Shown here one piece after another: positions 1-14,512 of a DNA stretch of 64,000 bases; position 1 is the first letter of the stretch; every line of letters begins with the position of its first letter. The position numbers were made by a program, and so were the translations under genes. Under the pieces are notes generated by a model. It ran no database searches. It saw only the letters and a list, made by a program, of their open reading frames with translations, and was not told the origin of the DNA. This stretch comes from Cardiocondyla obscurior (lineage: Eukaryota > Arthropoda > Insecta > Hymenoptera > Formicidae): the NCBI RefSeq assembly GCF_019399895.1, contig NC_091883.1, positions 1,220,377 to 1,284,376 on the forward strand, in the 5' to 3' direction.

Positions 1-20
1 ATTGTTATAATTATTCACAA

Positions 21-43
21 ATTATTATTATTATTATTATTAT
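21..43 (+). repeat. (ATT)n microsatellite
   Basis: About 7.7 perfect ATT units at the window start. Confidence 0.95.
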
Positions 44-923
44 ATACGTATTGACGTTAATATTCTGTTGTAATTATTTTCGAAATACGCGATCTATGAT
101 CGTGAGAGGAAAATCAAACTCTTGCAATTTGATACGATTGCTCTAATAACGTGTCTGGGCGGCAATCCGCTAATCAGAAATGTTCCCAGAATCTTTTCAA
201 ACTGTGCGCGATAACCATAGTCGTAGTCCTCTAATTAACACAGAAAACGCGAGCGAGAGGACTAACATTCTTTCTCGAATCTGTCCGCGACGAGGCATCA
301 ACCGCCGAGAAACCGGTCGCCTCAATTAAGATATCGCAAGCTTAATGCTTCGACTTCGATTCCGCGACGGTAATCCACGGGGATTCGGCGAAACGGTGTT
401 CCCGTTGCCGCCGCGTTTCTCGCGCGCGAGTGATAGCAGGAAGTAAAAAAAAAAAATTAAAGAAGGAAAAAAGAAGCAAGAGAAAGAAGAGGATTAGCAG
501 AGAGATGGGCATATTATAGCGCGGGTGCTCGCGATACGGATGTACCTTAATTACCGAGAGGGGTCCGGACCGCCGCTTCGGGGATTCGGGTTATCTTATC
601 CGAGTTCAGTCAGTATCGAGTTCGATGTTCCCCGCCGCCGGCGTTATTAGCATAACATAAGACTGGGGTTCGGCATGCCGCGTGGGCGGTGTGCGCGGAC
701 CCTAAGACGACCAAGACAACCGACGAGGACGACGAACGGGCGTGCAACTTGGGGTACACGAGCTCCGGGATCTCGACGCATCCGGATATCACGCCACGTT
801 GTTCAGATGCGATACTCGATTCGCAAGGAGGAGTCGCGCGGGCCCTTCTCTGCGCAGACCCCCCGCTTCCTTCGCCCTCCGCTGGCGATGTCGCTTTAAT
901 CCCATCGGTCGCCCTCTCAGCGT

Positions 924-939
924 ATGCATGGCCATGCAT
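924..939 (+). other. 16-bp perfect palindrome
   Basis: ATGCATGGCCATGCAT is its own reverse complement, containing two ATGCAT cores. About one perfect 16-base palindrome is expected by chance in a window this size, so significance is low. Confidence 0.8.
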
Positions 940-3414
940 TATTCAAGCAACGACAAACGCGCGGCGGCGATCGTCGCTTATCCGAAGGAGGATAACGCGA
1001 CGGCCCTAAATGTTCGATTTTTACGTCCCCGGGACGGTACCCTCGTTCGCTATATTGGATCGTGACCATTGTCCCCGTGGGCCTTACTCTTCTTTCCGCA
1101 TCGGAGTGCGGCCCGAAAATTCAATGTTTCAATCCTGCGCCACCGATTCGATCGAATACGAACAAACGCTTATGCATTCCGACCTTCCCGCTTCTAACAT
1201 TTTTTATTTCGATACTATAGACATTACGGAGCGCTCGTGACATTCGCTCATTTAGCTTCTTCTACTTAAAAAAAATACTTTTTTACATTTAATTATTTTC
1301 AGCAATAAACTACGGCTTACATGGTATTCTAACAATGAGTTAATATTCGACATCATATTGAAGATGTGATATTCTTTTAAAGTTCGCTAAACTGCATAAG
1401 GGTAAGATACGCCGAGCAAAGAAAAGTTAGCGTGGCTTTCTCATTATCAGCTATATAGCTCAACGACAGGGAAACCACGCGGGACGACTGCAGGTAGCGC
1501 AACGCTGTAAAAAGATATCCATCTCTGATAAACTCTTTTCTCTCGCTTGCTCTCAGTACCCAGAATTAATTTAGAGATTGGAGATTTATCCGAATCGAGC
1601 GCTCGTTACACACAGCTCGTGCTCACGCCTGCAAACAACGAGCGGGCTGTCGTTGACGAGCCCATAAAATCATCGCTATCGTGTCTGAAATCGCGTTGAA
1701 CTCGATGTCGTAGCGCGTGGATGCAATGTTCCGTGCTTACGGTCCGCAAATTAATTAGGAAACGATCGCGACGCGATTACGTTATTTAGTGAAGCACGAG
1801 TAAATCGAGCGCGACGCGCGCAACGTAACAGCGACGTTTCTCTCTCGAGTCTGCCGCTAGTTGTTGAACGTGCCACGGGAGTCTGCGGGATAACTGAATC
1901 TAGATATCCGACTTCGGACCACAATCGATCGTAAGTAGGTGCGCGGAATCGAACTGCGCGAAACTATCATAAACGTGAATTACGCTTGATCGAGCGGGCG
2001 CGATTTAATTGTATCTATTCGATATCCCGCGTACCTACCGTAAGACTGGTCCATCCGACGATGCTGGGTATAACCGAGAACGGAGGGGGAAAACACGTGC
2101 ATAACATTACGATTGGCAACGTACGATACTCAGCGGCAGGAAATTGCAGTATCGATGAAACAGCCAGCAGATATCCGGAATGTTTAGCGCGGATTCTACC
2201 GTATGGACGTGATTCGTGCGATAGTTTCTTCCCGCGCAGAAACTTGTTTAATCTCGTAATAAACGATCGTTATGTTTCACCCATCGAACTTCCGGTTGAA
2301 AAAGGAAATAAATCGCGCGACTCGAAAATATTCTCATTCTTTCAGCATAATTTTCGCATCTGGGGAGACCCTCCCTAGCACCCCAAGGCTAATATCTCAC
2401 GTGTCGTCGGCAACGAATTCATCGAATGTGCTTATTGTCTGTCGGAGAAAATTTATTGGTTTTCGCAAAAAATTTCTGGGGCATCTACAAGTTTTTCGTA
2501 AGATAACCAATCAGGGCGTTCAACAAATTTCTCTCACGTCGGGTGAGATATTGGGAATACTCTCGCGCTGAAATCGGTTTCATTTTCAAGTGGCGTTCAA
2601 TTGTAGTTGACACAATTTTGTAAAATTATTTTCCCACCCGTATGTTTTAATTTTATAAGAAAAAAAAAAACATTTACCTCGTTATCAATCGATGCGCTGC
2701 AGCGGAGTGAATTAAAGATGATCTGTAACATAAAACATAAATTCACATTATAGGCATGTTAAAAATATCCACTAATTAAAAAAAAAATTTATGTGCTTCT
2801 AAGTAATTTATTAATAAAAAAAAAAATATGATTCTTACCCGAGGGTTGCTCCGCCGATGCCTGATGTCCATTCGGGACCTGCTCCTCCTCTCAGAACGTT
2901 GCACTGGACATCCTTCGACACAAAACGGCACTTGATTCTTTTCTCAATCCTTATTTGAAACAGAAACAGCACAAATTTTATTTAGCCACGTCAGCTAACA
3001 ACTTAATTGCGATTATTTAATCTAAGTTTATTTCGGTTTGTAACTGATCTACGTAAATTATGTGTAACTGTTCAATTGTGATTCGATTGTATCGCAGTTC
3101 CTTTTTTGTGCGTATATCACCGAAAATCATTTCCAGTATATATGTAGTATGCAATAAACCGCACGTGTTACCATTCGACACATATATGTATCGCATAATT
3201 TGCCAACGACTTGTTTGATTTCCTATGAAAACCGAGATATAATCGCGACATAAAAGACTCGACGAGGCACGAAACGCTCTCTCGTGGTGATCTAGTTCTC
3301 CAATCAACTGGAAAACGACCATTGTACCCTCATCGTCAGGAATGGCGTACGTGGTACTGCGACGGCGGCTAACGTACGTGATTTTAGCGTGAGGTGCGTC
3401 GAATCTCACACAAA

Positions 3415-3427
3415 GCGCGCGCGCGCG
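3415..3427 (+). repeat. (GC)n microsatellite
   Basis: Six and a half GC units followed by GTGTATATGTG. Alternating purine-pyrimidine DNA of this kind can adopt the Z form (established knowledge of the motif). Confidence 0.9.
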
Positions 3428-4782
3428 TGTATATGTGTCGCAGAGCAGCGGTCACCGAGAACTGAGAGGGAACGCGGCCTACACACGTTACACCTCCCCG
3501 CCCTCGGCGGCCGAGAGTGGGGGAAGTCACGTACACCAGCCGCCGTATCTGCCTTTCGCCGCTCGTTGCAGCAAACGTCATATTTGCCTTTTGGGTACAC
3601 GGTAGTTCCGTTTACAATTAGTCACTGTAGTTGAGGAGTATGGTCGCGTCAATGTTCTGATGAATGCGACGTCATAATATTGTATACAGGACGCATTATG
3701 CATAACGTACTGCACACTCGCGAATATCGATTACGAATTGTATAGAAAATTTATGCTTGAAACTGGACTATGTCATTATTGATTTGTTGCAAAACTAATT
3801 ATTTTATTTTAAACAATAGTATAGACATTTTGAGATTGAATAGTAGAGAAAAATAGATGTAAAAATAAAAAAAAAATATATACTATAATGTAGGTGTTAA
3901 AGAAATAAATTAATTAGCGTGAACAAAAGTTAATTTTGTGAGGAATAAAAAGGAGAAAAAATTGAGCAATAACGAGCGCGATTTCGACGCAAATTAAATG
4001 CCTCTACGAGGGACGATTTTTGTCGTCTCTCTGTTCGTTCATGTCGTTAGGGTCCCGACGGCAACGGAGTAACGTTTTTGGGAAATAAACAAAAAAAAAA
4101 AAAAACCTCGAAGCGTGACACGCCCAAGGCTCCAAGTTTAATTACTTCGACGGGGGCAATTAGGCCTAACGAACGACACTTATGTCCGGATAGGTCTACG
4201 TAATGAGTCACCTGATATTTATCTATTCTATTCATTCTTGTCACCGGCTGTCTCTTTTTTTTCCTCCTCCTCCTTCGCGTCGTGTTGTATATACATACGT
4301 ACAACGACAGTTGAATTCTTGCCGCTTGATAGATGATAATGATAGATGGATTCGACGTAATATCAGCGGAATCTTTCGCCCCGGAATGATGGATAATAAT
4401 GATTCGCGAGGTTGACGTATCATCGGCTGCAGCTTTTATTCGCGTGATAGATAACGCGCGTGCAGATAGACAGCCGCGCAAACTTTTTTCATCCGATCGA
4501 ATCTCGCGACAATGGGAATCGGTTAATATAGACGCTTCGATATGAAGCGAAGCGAATATAACCGAGAGAGTTAACAAAGCGACAAGCGGGACTCGATGCC
4601 AATTCGCCGAGTCGTTGGTTGGAGTAATCACGTGTCCGCGATTGCCGTGCAGGTAGTAATAATTAATCAACGACGATCGCGGGAGGAACCGAAGACTCGG
4701 GTATCCTCAAGGATGTGCGACGCGCCAGTTGCGCGATGGCGCCTATTAATCGTGCCATCCGCGCTTAATCCGACGGATGCGC

Positions 4783-4823
4783 GGATATTAATTTACGCCC
4801 GGAGTAATTACACGACCATAAAC
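4783..4823 (+). repeat. direct repeat, copy 1 (second copy 4991-5031)
   Basis: Forty-one bases containing GGATATTAATTTACGCCCGG recur 208 bases downstream with about 85 percent identity, the differences being mainly transitions (A/G, T/C). Similarity seems to go on more weakly to about 4880 (GGTAACTAACGCCG against GGATAACTAACAACCG, then TCGCGTTGTTACA against TCGTGTTGACA). It looks like an old local tandem duplication of roughly 0.2 kb. Confidence 0.8.
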
Positions 4824-4990
4824 GATTCGGCAGCGGTAACTAACGCCGAAATAATGAATAATTGTCGCGTTGTTACATGCCGGGCACTAGCGCGCTCGCG
4901 CTCGAGCTCACGCTCGCGCACGTAACGCGCGGGTCACGTGGAATGCTTGCAATTAAATCAATTAAGCGACCCTTCTGTTTAAACGGAAAT

Positions 4991-5031
4991 GGATACTAAT
5001 TTGCGCCCGGAGTAATTTCGCGACCGTAGAC
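4991..5031 (+). repeat. direct repeat, copy 2 (first copy 4783-4823)
   Basis: Matches copy 1 across GGATACTAATTTGCGCCCGG and AGTAATTTCGCGACCGTA. Between the copies is a CGCTCG-rich stretch (about 4890-4920) with its own short imperfect repeats. Confidence 0.8.
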
Positions 5032-8000
5032 AAATAAGGGATAACTAACAACCGTCGTGTTGACACGTTTGCGAGGTACTTGACATCAAGCGCGTCGAGA
5101 GCCTGCAACGTTAAGTTGCAGCTGTAAGGTATCACATTTATTTCCAGCGCCGTTTTGTCGCCCCAGCAACAGCACAAATAGTCGTTACAATGTTCAATAA
5201 AACTATATTCCTTATATTTCAAAGTCATCGTTCCAGTTTATACGCGCGTAAAGTTTTAGTGCCTTCGATACCTCAGATGCGCGATTAAGTTGGCTCGACA
5301 GATCTCTCGTAAGCGATAACACCGAAGAAAATTATCGAAGAACGCGAAATACATTTTTCGAGAAAAATGCTGCCGGTGCTCGTTACACGCGTTTCCGATC
5401 GATCATTATATTACACTTGTCTGTGTACAGCTGCAGGCATATTATATCCACATTACTCGCGCTGTACACGCAATAAATTGTAATTGATAGCGGTGAAAAT
5501 CAATATCGTGTTATCATCATTATCACTATCGCAACTCAAGCCAATAATTGGATTGTTATTCATCATAGAAAATTTAGTACGCGATATATCCTAGACTCGT
5601 CTTAATAATGCGGCCGCGCACAATAGCTTTTCGCATTTTACACGCTCTTCTACGGTTTGCAATGCATAATGATATATTCGCGTTAAAAATAAATTGGAGG
5701 GAGGCTTTTCCTACAATGGGAGCGTAAAAATATAAATTACTTGCGCGAACGACCCGGCTAAAAATGAAAATGGTACTTTCGACGAGTGAATTTAAATCGG
5801 CCGTGGTCGAAAATCGGTCGCGACGAGCAAATTTCTCGCGTTAGATAATTCTACCCTAGCGCACGTATCCCGGGATTATTTTTTCCACAGTCTGCCACTA
5901 GGCTTTTATGATCAGTCATCCTTCCCGGCCGCAAATGTAGCGATACTTTCATCATTTTCCTCCTTCCGCCCCCGTCCTTTTTATCCTTACGCTTTTATGG
6001 TTCGCTTTAATATACGGCTCGATTATTCTTCGCCGTTATCCGGAAAACTTGGACGAAAAGGATCCCATTAAGTGCGGATCGGTTTGATATGGTATATCGA
6101 ACGCGCAACAGTTCACTCTCTATCGGATCTTATTATCTAATCCCAAGGATGAATATAGTACTTGTTCGCCTCTTCGGTGCCCTTCTTTTACGCGGGATTA
6201 TCCGAAGGTGGAATATATATCACTACGCGACAACGACAAACTTTCGAGCGGATCGAATGGCAATCAAATTTGGCTTAACGCTCGATAACTTTTGTGGCCA
6301 TTAAATTTTACCGCTACGGCGCATCAGGGCGAATATCGACCTAAATCTATCTCATAATCAGTCGAGCGTTCGCATCTACAATTTCAGTTTTCACTCTTTT
6401 GTAAGAGTACTCGAGAAACGCGTTCGAATTCGTTTCTCATTGCCGCATCTTCGGAACGTTTCGGAAAAATACAGAATGAGAGAGAAAGAAACGTTGCAGG
6501 TAATTCTCTCTACATTCTCTTAGCAGGTCGGTTTTTAACAAGGCGCAATTCATCGCCAAACCCGCCGGACTTTCAACCCGCGATTTGAAATTAAATTTCA
6601 TAACTTTAAAGTTGCGAAAAATGATCCGTCTCGGCACGGGTTCGCAGGTAGAACTTCAACCCGACACGTTTTCAATTACGCTACCCGCGCGATACAATGT
6701 ATTTCGCTTTAATATAATATAGCGCGCCGATCTTTTTCGCAACCTCGAACACGGTGCTCGGTTATCATTAAGAAGGAGGGAATCGCGATTTAACGCGGAA
6801 AAATGGGCCGCGCGGAACTCCGCGCGATAATCTCATAGCGCAATCATTACTCTAACTTCTGCTTTTCTCTCCTTATTATACTATCATCCATTACTTTGCG
6901 CTGTATTTTTATTAATTCAACTCGGCATTATAAGATGTGTTACCACTCGTACGCCTTTCATTATTTCTTTCGTTCCATTAGATTAGAGTATAAATGCCCT
7001 GTCCAAGTAAAAATGTTAATATTTCCTCAATAGTATATTACAGTGACGGAAAATTCGCTTCGCGTACGCCACGAGTATCATAGACAATGTTTCTATGGAA
7101 TACTAGTAATGCCTGTTAGTCAAAGTTAAAACCCTCATTAAAATCGCAACAATTCCTCGTTCGTGATTAATTTCATATAGTACTCTAATTAAAATTACAT
7201 CAAAAGCGCGAGCAGTAGTTTCCGCAGTTGATAATTACTCGTTTTGAAATCGTTTAAGCCGCGTAAATGCGCTTTTCTTGTTTCCGCTCGCTAAAGCAAG
7301 TTCCATCATCGCCTCTTTATATTTTATCCTTTAACTTTTTGCATTAAAATTTTAATACTTACGACGCGAAAATACTGTGAACACCACTTTAACTATCTAC
7401 GACTTTACTGAAGATGCAATATCTGTGCACTGTTGTGTAAATTTTTAAACCTCTCGAGAGCGTGGAAACGTTAACCATTTTAGATTGTGACATCATGGAA
7501 GTGAGAAAATACGTGCAAACAACCGTAAGCCATTGATATCGAAAAAAAAAAAAAAATGTGCCCTAATAAAAGAGGTTTTCGAAATATACAGTTGGCGGTT
7601 ACTATTTAATTTGACGTATAACACAAAAATAAATGTTAAATAATTTTAAAAAATAAAAATTTGAAATAAAACGCAGTCGACTTGAAAAATAATGTTCACG
7701 TTTATATCAAATATATGCGTCACGTGAATAGCGAAATAATTTTAGTACATTTAATATGACTGCTTGACCGGGGTTAAATGAAAAGTCACTTATACAAGCA
7801 GAGAAATAACTAATGCACATCGCAGCTTTTAATTTTGTAGTTCAGATAGGCAAGGCGATGCAGCATCCTACCAATTTTTAAAGGCCGAGAATACTTTCGC
7901 TGCGCATGATTTAAGATCGTCTTAGCTCACTCTGAGTTGTCGTTGATGGCAAAGGTTTTTAAGACTCGCGACAAAGGGCCGAGCGGGTACTTTTCCGCGA

Positions 8001-8393
8001 TAAAGAATTCTACCGTGTTAAAGAGTAAAGGAGCAGATAGTGGGAGGAAGGAATCCGTGGCGAGAACGTAGGTTGCCGAAGGGGTCGGGGTCGACGCCAC
8101 AAATTTGAGCTTAGAGTGATTAATCGCACGCTGTTCACCGTCCGCGCGGCGCGTTACCGGTGCACAATTACTTACACGGTGACGCGTAATATGCGAGTCG
8201 AGCGTTTCGCGCGTTATTATACTCACCCTGCGCCGCCCGGTGTTTATTATCGTCGAGTCCCTCGTGTCACTCCGGTTGAAACACAAAAGAAACCCTATTA
8301 GCATTAGCCATGCAAACGATTTTTAAACCCGCTTTCAAGAGAGCCCGACGCCACTAGTGGAAAAAGGACGAGAAGGCGGGGTGGCAAAGAGAA

Positions 8394-8412
8394 AGAGAGA
8401 GAGAGAGAGAGA
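8394..8412 (+). repeat. (GA)n microsatellite
   Basis: Nine GA units, with imperfect GA extending upstream. The minus-strand open frame across it (8304-8591) owes its Ser/Leu run to the repeat. Confidence 0.95.
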
Positions 8413-9719
8413 AGCGCGCGACGAGCGAGATAGATGGTAAAGAGAGAAACGGTGCTGAAAGACGAGTCCCCTAATTTTTTCTTTCTTCCCCTCTTTTTGT
8501 GCAGAATCCCGCGTGAGGTTCGTTTTCCGAAGAAAATTGCGAGAGAACGCACGTCCGCGCGTAGAGCCGTTTCTCCGCGCACACACGCCAATCTCTAATC
8601 TCATTTTCCTCTAAAAGGAAGCTCTGGACGTTATATTCCCCCCCGCCTCGTACACATCTTTAAACACGACCGCCTACAGCGCGCCGCGATCATGTATTAT
8701 GCATTTGCCACCCTGGAACATGGGCGCGCGTACGATGAGAGCAGCCGCGGTTGTTGTCGAGAGTACTATGTCGAGGGCGCGTTCAACGCGCGTGTTCAAC
8801 GCCCGCGTCAGAACGAGAGGGAACAAGACACAGAGGTTCCGGCGATTTTCCACTTTCGGAGCAAGGGTCTCCCGGCGAATCTAGTTCCCTTTGAATCTCG
8901 AATCGCGACTGAATTTTTTACCTTCTCTCCGCGAAGCTTGCGACCGCTCGGATTTGCCTTCGACGTAAATATTCCAATGGATTATCCATTTTAAATCGCG
9001 CACGGTGCATCGCAGTGACGACGACGACATCTGCGAAGAATTTCTTTCCTTGTTACGATTCATGACCGCAAACGTTGCCGATCTCCCGTTAACTTCTCGC
9101 GGAAAGTTTCCTCCCGTTTATTTCTGTTTTATACGAGGGACACGGCGAATCGTACATTCAATCGATACTCGAATTTTACCAGTTTTGCGATAGAATTGTT
9201 TGAGGACGACATTCTTTAGGCGCTGCCGGAGATCTTCGGAGCAAGTTTGGCTCGTCTCCATCCGCTAATAATTTGGGTCGTTTATCGTTTTGCCATAAGC
9301 GCGTTAACCACACTAACAAATTTGAATTCTGCCGCAGGGCCACGAATTAATTTTCCATTATGCACCTCGTACAGGGTTCCCATTGCCGTTGCGTTGCCGT
9401 TAATCCGCATCCTTGAATCCCTCGCGCCGCGAAACCTTCTACGTACCTCGATGTACATTCGGTACAAACACGTCGCTTTCGAGATTCAACCGAAATAACG
9501 GGAAATTATATGCAACCGAGTCACTCCAGCTGACTTTTCAAGTGCCAGACTTCCCCGAATAGCTGTCCGCGACTATTCTCGCCTATCCCTAGTGGATAGG
9601 CGAGTCTCCATGCTTCGGGTCACTTCAAGATGTTCTAATGCTATCACGAACGTGCGTTGGGAACGAGAGCGGAATCGGAATCAAAAAACATCGTCGGACC
9701 CAGGCGGGTACGACATCGT

Positions 9720-9737
9720 GACGCGACGCGACGCGAC
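9720..9737 (+). repeat. (GACGC)n short tandem repeat
   Basis: About 3.6 copies of GACGC. A similar (CGTCG)3 occurs at about 41788-41802. Confidence 0.85.
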
Positions 9738-10582
9738 GAGTCGTGGCCGTGCCCTCAGAGCACCCCAGGGCGCATCAAAAGTTCCGAGGAGGAGCTATAA
9801 ATGTGCTTAAAAGAACTTTCCATCGTTCGCGAGCGAGCGCGCTTTGTTCGACGTCTCTCCTGCAGGGATTGTCTACAAAACGGCTCCTGGCAGGTATCTC
9901 GAGCCCGGCCGGAATCGCGCGCACTTTTCTACGTAATAAGCGCGATCGCGTTACGTCCTTTGTGTACATTAAGCGTATTCTTTTCATGTTGCACTCGTGT
10001 ATTCTTTTCTTCAAGACGCTCAATGCGTTTACTTAATTTTTTTTTTTTTTTTCCCTCGGTTACATTTATTCCGGATGGGTGACAGATGGGAGATTGTTGC
10101 AAAAAACGTGGGAACAGGGTGCACGTCGAATGACATTTAAACAAGTATTTATCGAGATGCGATAAACGTGTACTACAACTTACAATATGTAATAAAACGA
10201 TCAATGCTCAATTGTATTTATCGGTTACGGACGCAGACTGTACTTACTTGAGAATAGCTATCAATACCTGATTCGTTACCGAAATCTCAAGAAGACACGA
10301 GCTAAATCGTAATGGAATCTAAATCGATCTACTAAGTAGTTTGAAAAATTAATATTATTTCCTAAACGATTTCAGAGTAAACTTGCTCTTTTATTTGCTC
10401 GGTTATTCAGGCACGCGAGCGCATAGAATTACAATTGGTTTCGCAAAAATAAATTAATCCAGCTATACGCACGCACTTGTTTGTAAAATTGTCTGAGTGG
10501 TTTTCGAATTATTCAAACGAAACGAACAAATCGCTTACGCAGCGAATATACCTGGCGTCTTTCTCTTTATTTTAATTTTTCC

Positions 10583-10636
10583 TTTTTTTTTTTTTTTCTC
10601 CACAATCTCGGCGGCCGCCGCCGCCGCCGCAGCCGC
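10583..10636 (+). repeat. T15 run followed by (GCC)n
   Basis: A T15 run (10583-10597) is followed by a GGCGGCCGCC-type tract with five CCG units. The sharp switch from A/T to pure G/C is striking, but no gene is identified. Confidence 0.9.
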
Positions 10637-11939
10637 ATCGTAATAACGTAGCCGCGGAATACGAGAGTGGGCGAAAATTCCTCGATACTTTTAACAACGC
10701 TTCCGCGTGCGCTCTTGCCGCACAACGGCTCAATTCCGCACTGATACACGTCCTTTCCGTATTCATTTTACGAGTGAGGTCATTCTGCACGGTCAATTTT
10801 TTACACCAAGAAAAATTTCATATCCGCTTGCTCGCTCGCGCCGTATTTCGCCGTCCGGTGTAAAAAAGGTTGCTTCATTGACCGGCGTTTGGCAACATAT
10901 TGTTTCTACGACAGCTATTGTATGAATCGACGAATGAAAACGCAAGCGGATTTGTCTAAGAAATTCTAGCTCGACGGAAAATGAGTTTTGCCGATATAAA
11001 TATTGCGACGAAATAATTACTCTCTGCGTTTTGTGTTTTTGAATACGCGGATAAGTTATTAAATAACTAAGTATGCTTTATATGTGCATTTTTATTTGAC
11101 ATAATTTTACGTAAAATATTTTTGTTGTCGATTTTATATGTTCCCCGTTTGCGTAAATAAAATGTCTAAAAATGGAAAGTTAGTGGAAGCTTTCTACCTG
11201 TTTTTTCATTGGAGAATAATTGTGTAATTAACGAATAATGAGAAATTATGCGAAAAACTTTATCACTGATAAAGAGACTGCGGGCGCAAAAACAGATCAA
11301 TTCAATAAAATTAATAAATAAATGAATTAATGAATTTCAGTAAGGCGTTCCTGTAGGTCAATATGTCACGTGTATAGAAATACATGGACTCGTACACGTA
11401 CACGCGCATTCCATTTACGTCAATCTGAAAGATATTACTTATAGATTAATTTGTTTCGTTTATTGCCATTTGCGTTCCGTAACAGAACGAAATACAATCA
11501 CCCTGGGACACATTTTTCAATTTGCGGCGGAGTGAAAAACGATATTTAACTTTCGCCCGGGAAACTCGTGTTCATCGACATCGCGTTACCCGATCGCTTG
11601 ATACCGTGCACGCATGTCAACGACGGGGCTCGAACTTTACGACCGATTCGCACCGTTTCTCGCTCGCGCTTTGTAAAAGCAACCTTCGCGGCAAATTCTG
11701 TACATCGCGAAATTCTATTTATAAAATGATGGGCGCGCTTTAAATTAAATTCAATGTCGCATAAGCCCGAACGCATGAAGCCTCGTGGCAACGACGCTTC
11801 GGCTTTACCGAACGGATTATTCCACCCTAAATCGTGTTTTCGGCTGGAACGTCGCCCTGACATTGGCATTCGTTGCCGTTGGTTGCCCGAGGTAGGCGGA
11901 GGACACCTGCGTGGGCCGAAGGGTTCCGGTCCCCTCTTG

Positions 11940-11954
11940 TCTCTCTCTCTCTCT
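11940..11954 (+). repeat. (TC)n microsatellite
   Basis: Seven CT units followed by TTCTC. It lies in overlapping open frames of both strands, none supported. Confidence 0.93.
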
Positions 11955-13028
11955 TTCTCGATACCTGTCCCCCGCCGGTCTCTGCCAGACCTTTGTTGCC
12001 TGATATTTGTTTTTTCTTTAATGTTGCCGTCCGCTGCCGGCTGACAGCAAACGAGATTCAACCGTTGTTTCTACGCCCAGCGTTTCTATTCCAGATCACC
12101 CTGCCGGCAACTCATTTCTCCCGACCTCTTCGATCTTTTACCTCTCCAAGTTAACGAGTTTTGTAATTTTTCCGGCGTTAACATCGAAAGGGCGGATAGG
12201 CGGACCGAGTGTCCCACGCAGTCACGAGGGCTCTCGTCTTCGGCGAGAGTGTCCTCACCGGAAAACGAATGAATCGCGACATGTCGGCGGAAATCGCAAG
12301 AACGTCGGCGTATGTGTCAACTTAACGTAATTTACGATTACATCTTTTTAAAATGATAAATATATATTTTTATGTAAGAAATAAAATAATATCTAAAAAA
12401 AAAAAATCTTAGAGCAGAATAAATATCTCAAGTTATTAGAAAACACCATCGGAGAGACCACATCGATAGTCGTGCCGTACCGTAATAAAAATCTACATTC
12501 GTTGGATTCTGCCGATCTACAAAATGTCGGTCGTTTATTTCAAACCCTTTATTCTACACCGACGCAATGCGCCATACGAAGTGCAATACGCGATGCTCTC
12601 TTCGCGATGCATGTCGTCGGATAGCCGCAGAATTTTGAAACTGCCCCGACTCGAGTCTCTCGCAGCTGCCGCGAACTCGGTGGCATTTTCAAGATATCAA
12701 TGCGGCAATGCACGATAAAGTCGTGTGCAATTTGATAGGACATGTAAAGATCTTAGTGGTTTGTGCGTAGGAATGCTCTGTGACCCGCGGCTTTCCCATC
12801 GCAATCTATTAATTTTTTTATCCCCTTCTACTTGAATATCTGAACGGAGACTTTGATCCTTTGCCGTTCTTACGCGAGCAAAACGGAGTAATGAAATTTC
12901 GAAACTCCCACCGCGAATCTGCGTGAATCGATGTTCCGGTTCAATCTCACCGTGAGCCATGCACTTCCGATAGAGCGTAAACGCCAGTCTGTAAAGCGAA
13001 AGTACGACTGGGGTCTGAGAAAGAGAAG

Positions 13029-13044
13029 GAGAGAGAGAGAGAGA
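13029..13044 (+). repeat. (GA)n microsatellite
   Basis: Eight perfect GA units. Confidence 0.95.
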
Positions 13045-14512
13045 TGTGCGGCAAAACCGGCGTGAATAGATATACGTGGAACGACCGTAAAATCGTTCGA
13101 CCACGGATTCCCCGAGGCATTAAAGTGGACAGTCGTGTAGCGCGTCGTAAAACTTTGGATTCTTTCCCAATTTTTGGAATCATATCCGACGCGACCACGT
13201 GGCCGTTACCTATGGACGATATCGCCGCGATGGTCCGATTGATAATCAACGTACGGTGTATAAATTTTCCTTCCCTTCGTCCCTAGTCACGGGATTATGT
13301 TGTAAACCGAAACGTATGGGACAGGTATACCATTAGGATGTGGGAGGGTCTCGGCCTCTCGAGGCCAACTGGATACTCGAGCGGAATACATTTCATCATT
13401 TAAGACTTAATTATCGGAGCCAGCAGGCTATTTTGATAGATCGCGCGTACGCATATTTTTCTACGCGCGCGATTTATAAGTAATTCAACCTATTCAGTAT
13501 TTAACGCAATGGCTATTCAATAATAATTTCTGCTTAATGCGAGGTATAATCGTACGATAATACGTAGTTTCAATGCCTGAATATTCAAATCTATTCTCTG
13601 TGAAAATCATCAAATTAATACTTAACATGCGTGTGCGCTAAGTCCTTAAGTCTATAAACATAACTTTGTTCGTAATTGGATTTAGCATTAACGTTGGAGA
13701 TAAAGTCTCACAAAATTACTTGCGAAAGTGTCAATTTTCATTCAGTCCTAGGCTCGCGCGAGTTTCGTAAAAACGCACGTTGATGCACGATCAAAACCAG
13801 AATATGTCGAGACCGTATTGAAAAGAGAGAAATTTTTTTTTTTTTTTTTACATATTAAAACACTTTTCGTGTTTTCTCTACTTTATTATTAATATCTTTC
13901 GTCTGTTTCTTTTCGTTGCCCGTGGCTATCAATATCGTTTGACAAATAAACTCTTATTTGATCCATATTCTATCGTCATTCAACTACAACGCGAAGAGAA
14001 AAACTTTAATTCGCGGTTTCGTACATGTACATACATATAATTCTCACCATAAAATAAAATAGCTCGAAATAACGCAGCGACGAATTAATAAAATGAGTTT
14101 CAAAACGTATTTATGGCGACCGGAGTTATAAAAGCTGACGTTTCATTAACAATTTTACTAGTTTTATAATTAATCTACTTTCTCTCCCGCAAGTCGTACG
14201 TTATTCATCAATCTTCATAAAACCCAATTCACGGCTGTTCCTAAGTTGTATTATATTTTTGATGTGCGTCGTTTAAAGGTCAACCGATATATCTTATGAG
14301 AGCAAAGAGAACACATTAAAAACCATTATAAAATATTTCAAACATTTAACTCTATATATACGGCGCAGTAAACAGATCGTTTATTTAATTGTTTTGTTAA
14401 TAACCTGAATATTCTATAAACTTTTTGCAAAATATTATGTATTGTATAAAATCGTTTATATTTTCACTACATTGCACTAACATTGCCTAATACATCTTCA
14501 TAAAAGCTATTT

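Larger units (their letters stand above)
44..4782 (+). other. no supported gene
   Basis: A CpG-rich patch at 600-1240 keeps several frames of both strands open at once, a sign of low stop density rather than genes. A good acceptor-like ATTATTTTCAG lies at 1302 without a usable exon after it. From 2600 to 4000 the DNA is AT-rich. The 207-codon minus frame at 4047-4670 is judged spurious. Nothing else is recognised. Confidence 0.6.

Noticed and set aside
1302..1400. Good acceptor ATTATTTTCAG
   Set aside because: Two frames stop quickly, and the third stops after about 22 codons with no donor or terminal-exon signal.
4047..4670. 207-codon minus-strand open frame
   Set aside because: It begins without good context, includes a poly-Phe stretch from an A14 run and a run of Arg/Lys from CCTCCTCC DNA, and is crossed by open frames on the other strand. 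No domain is visible.
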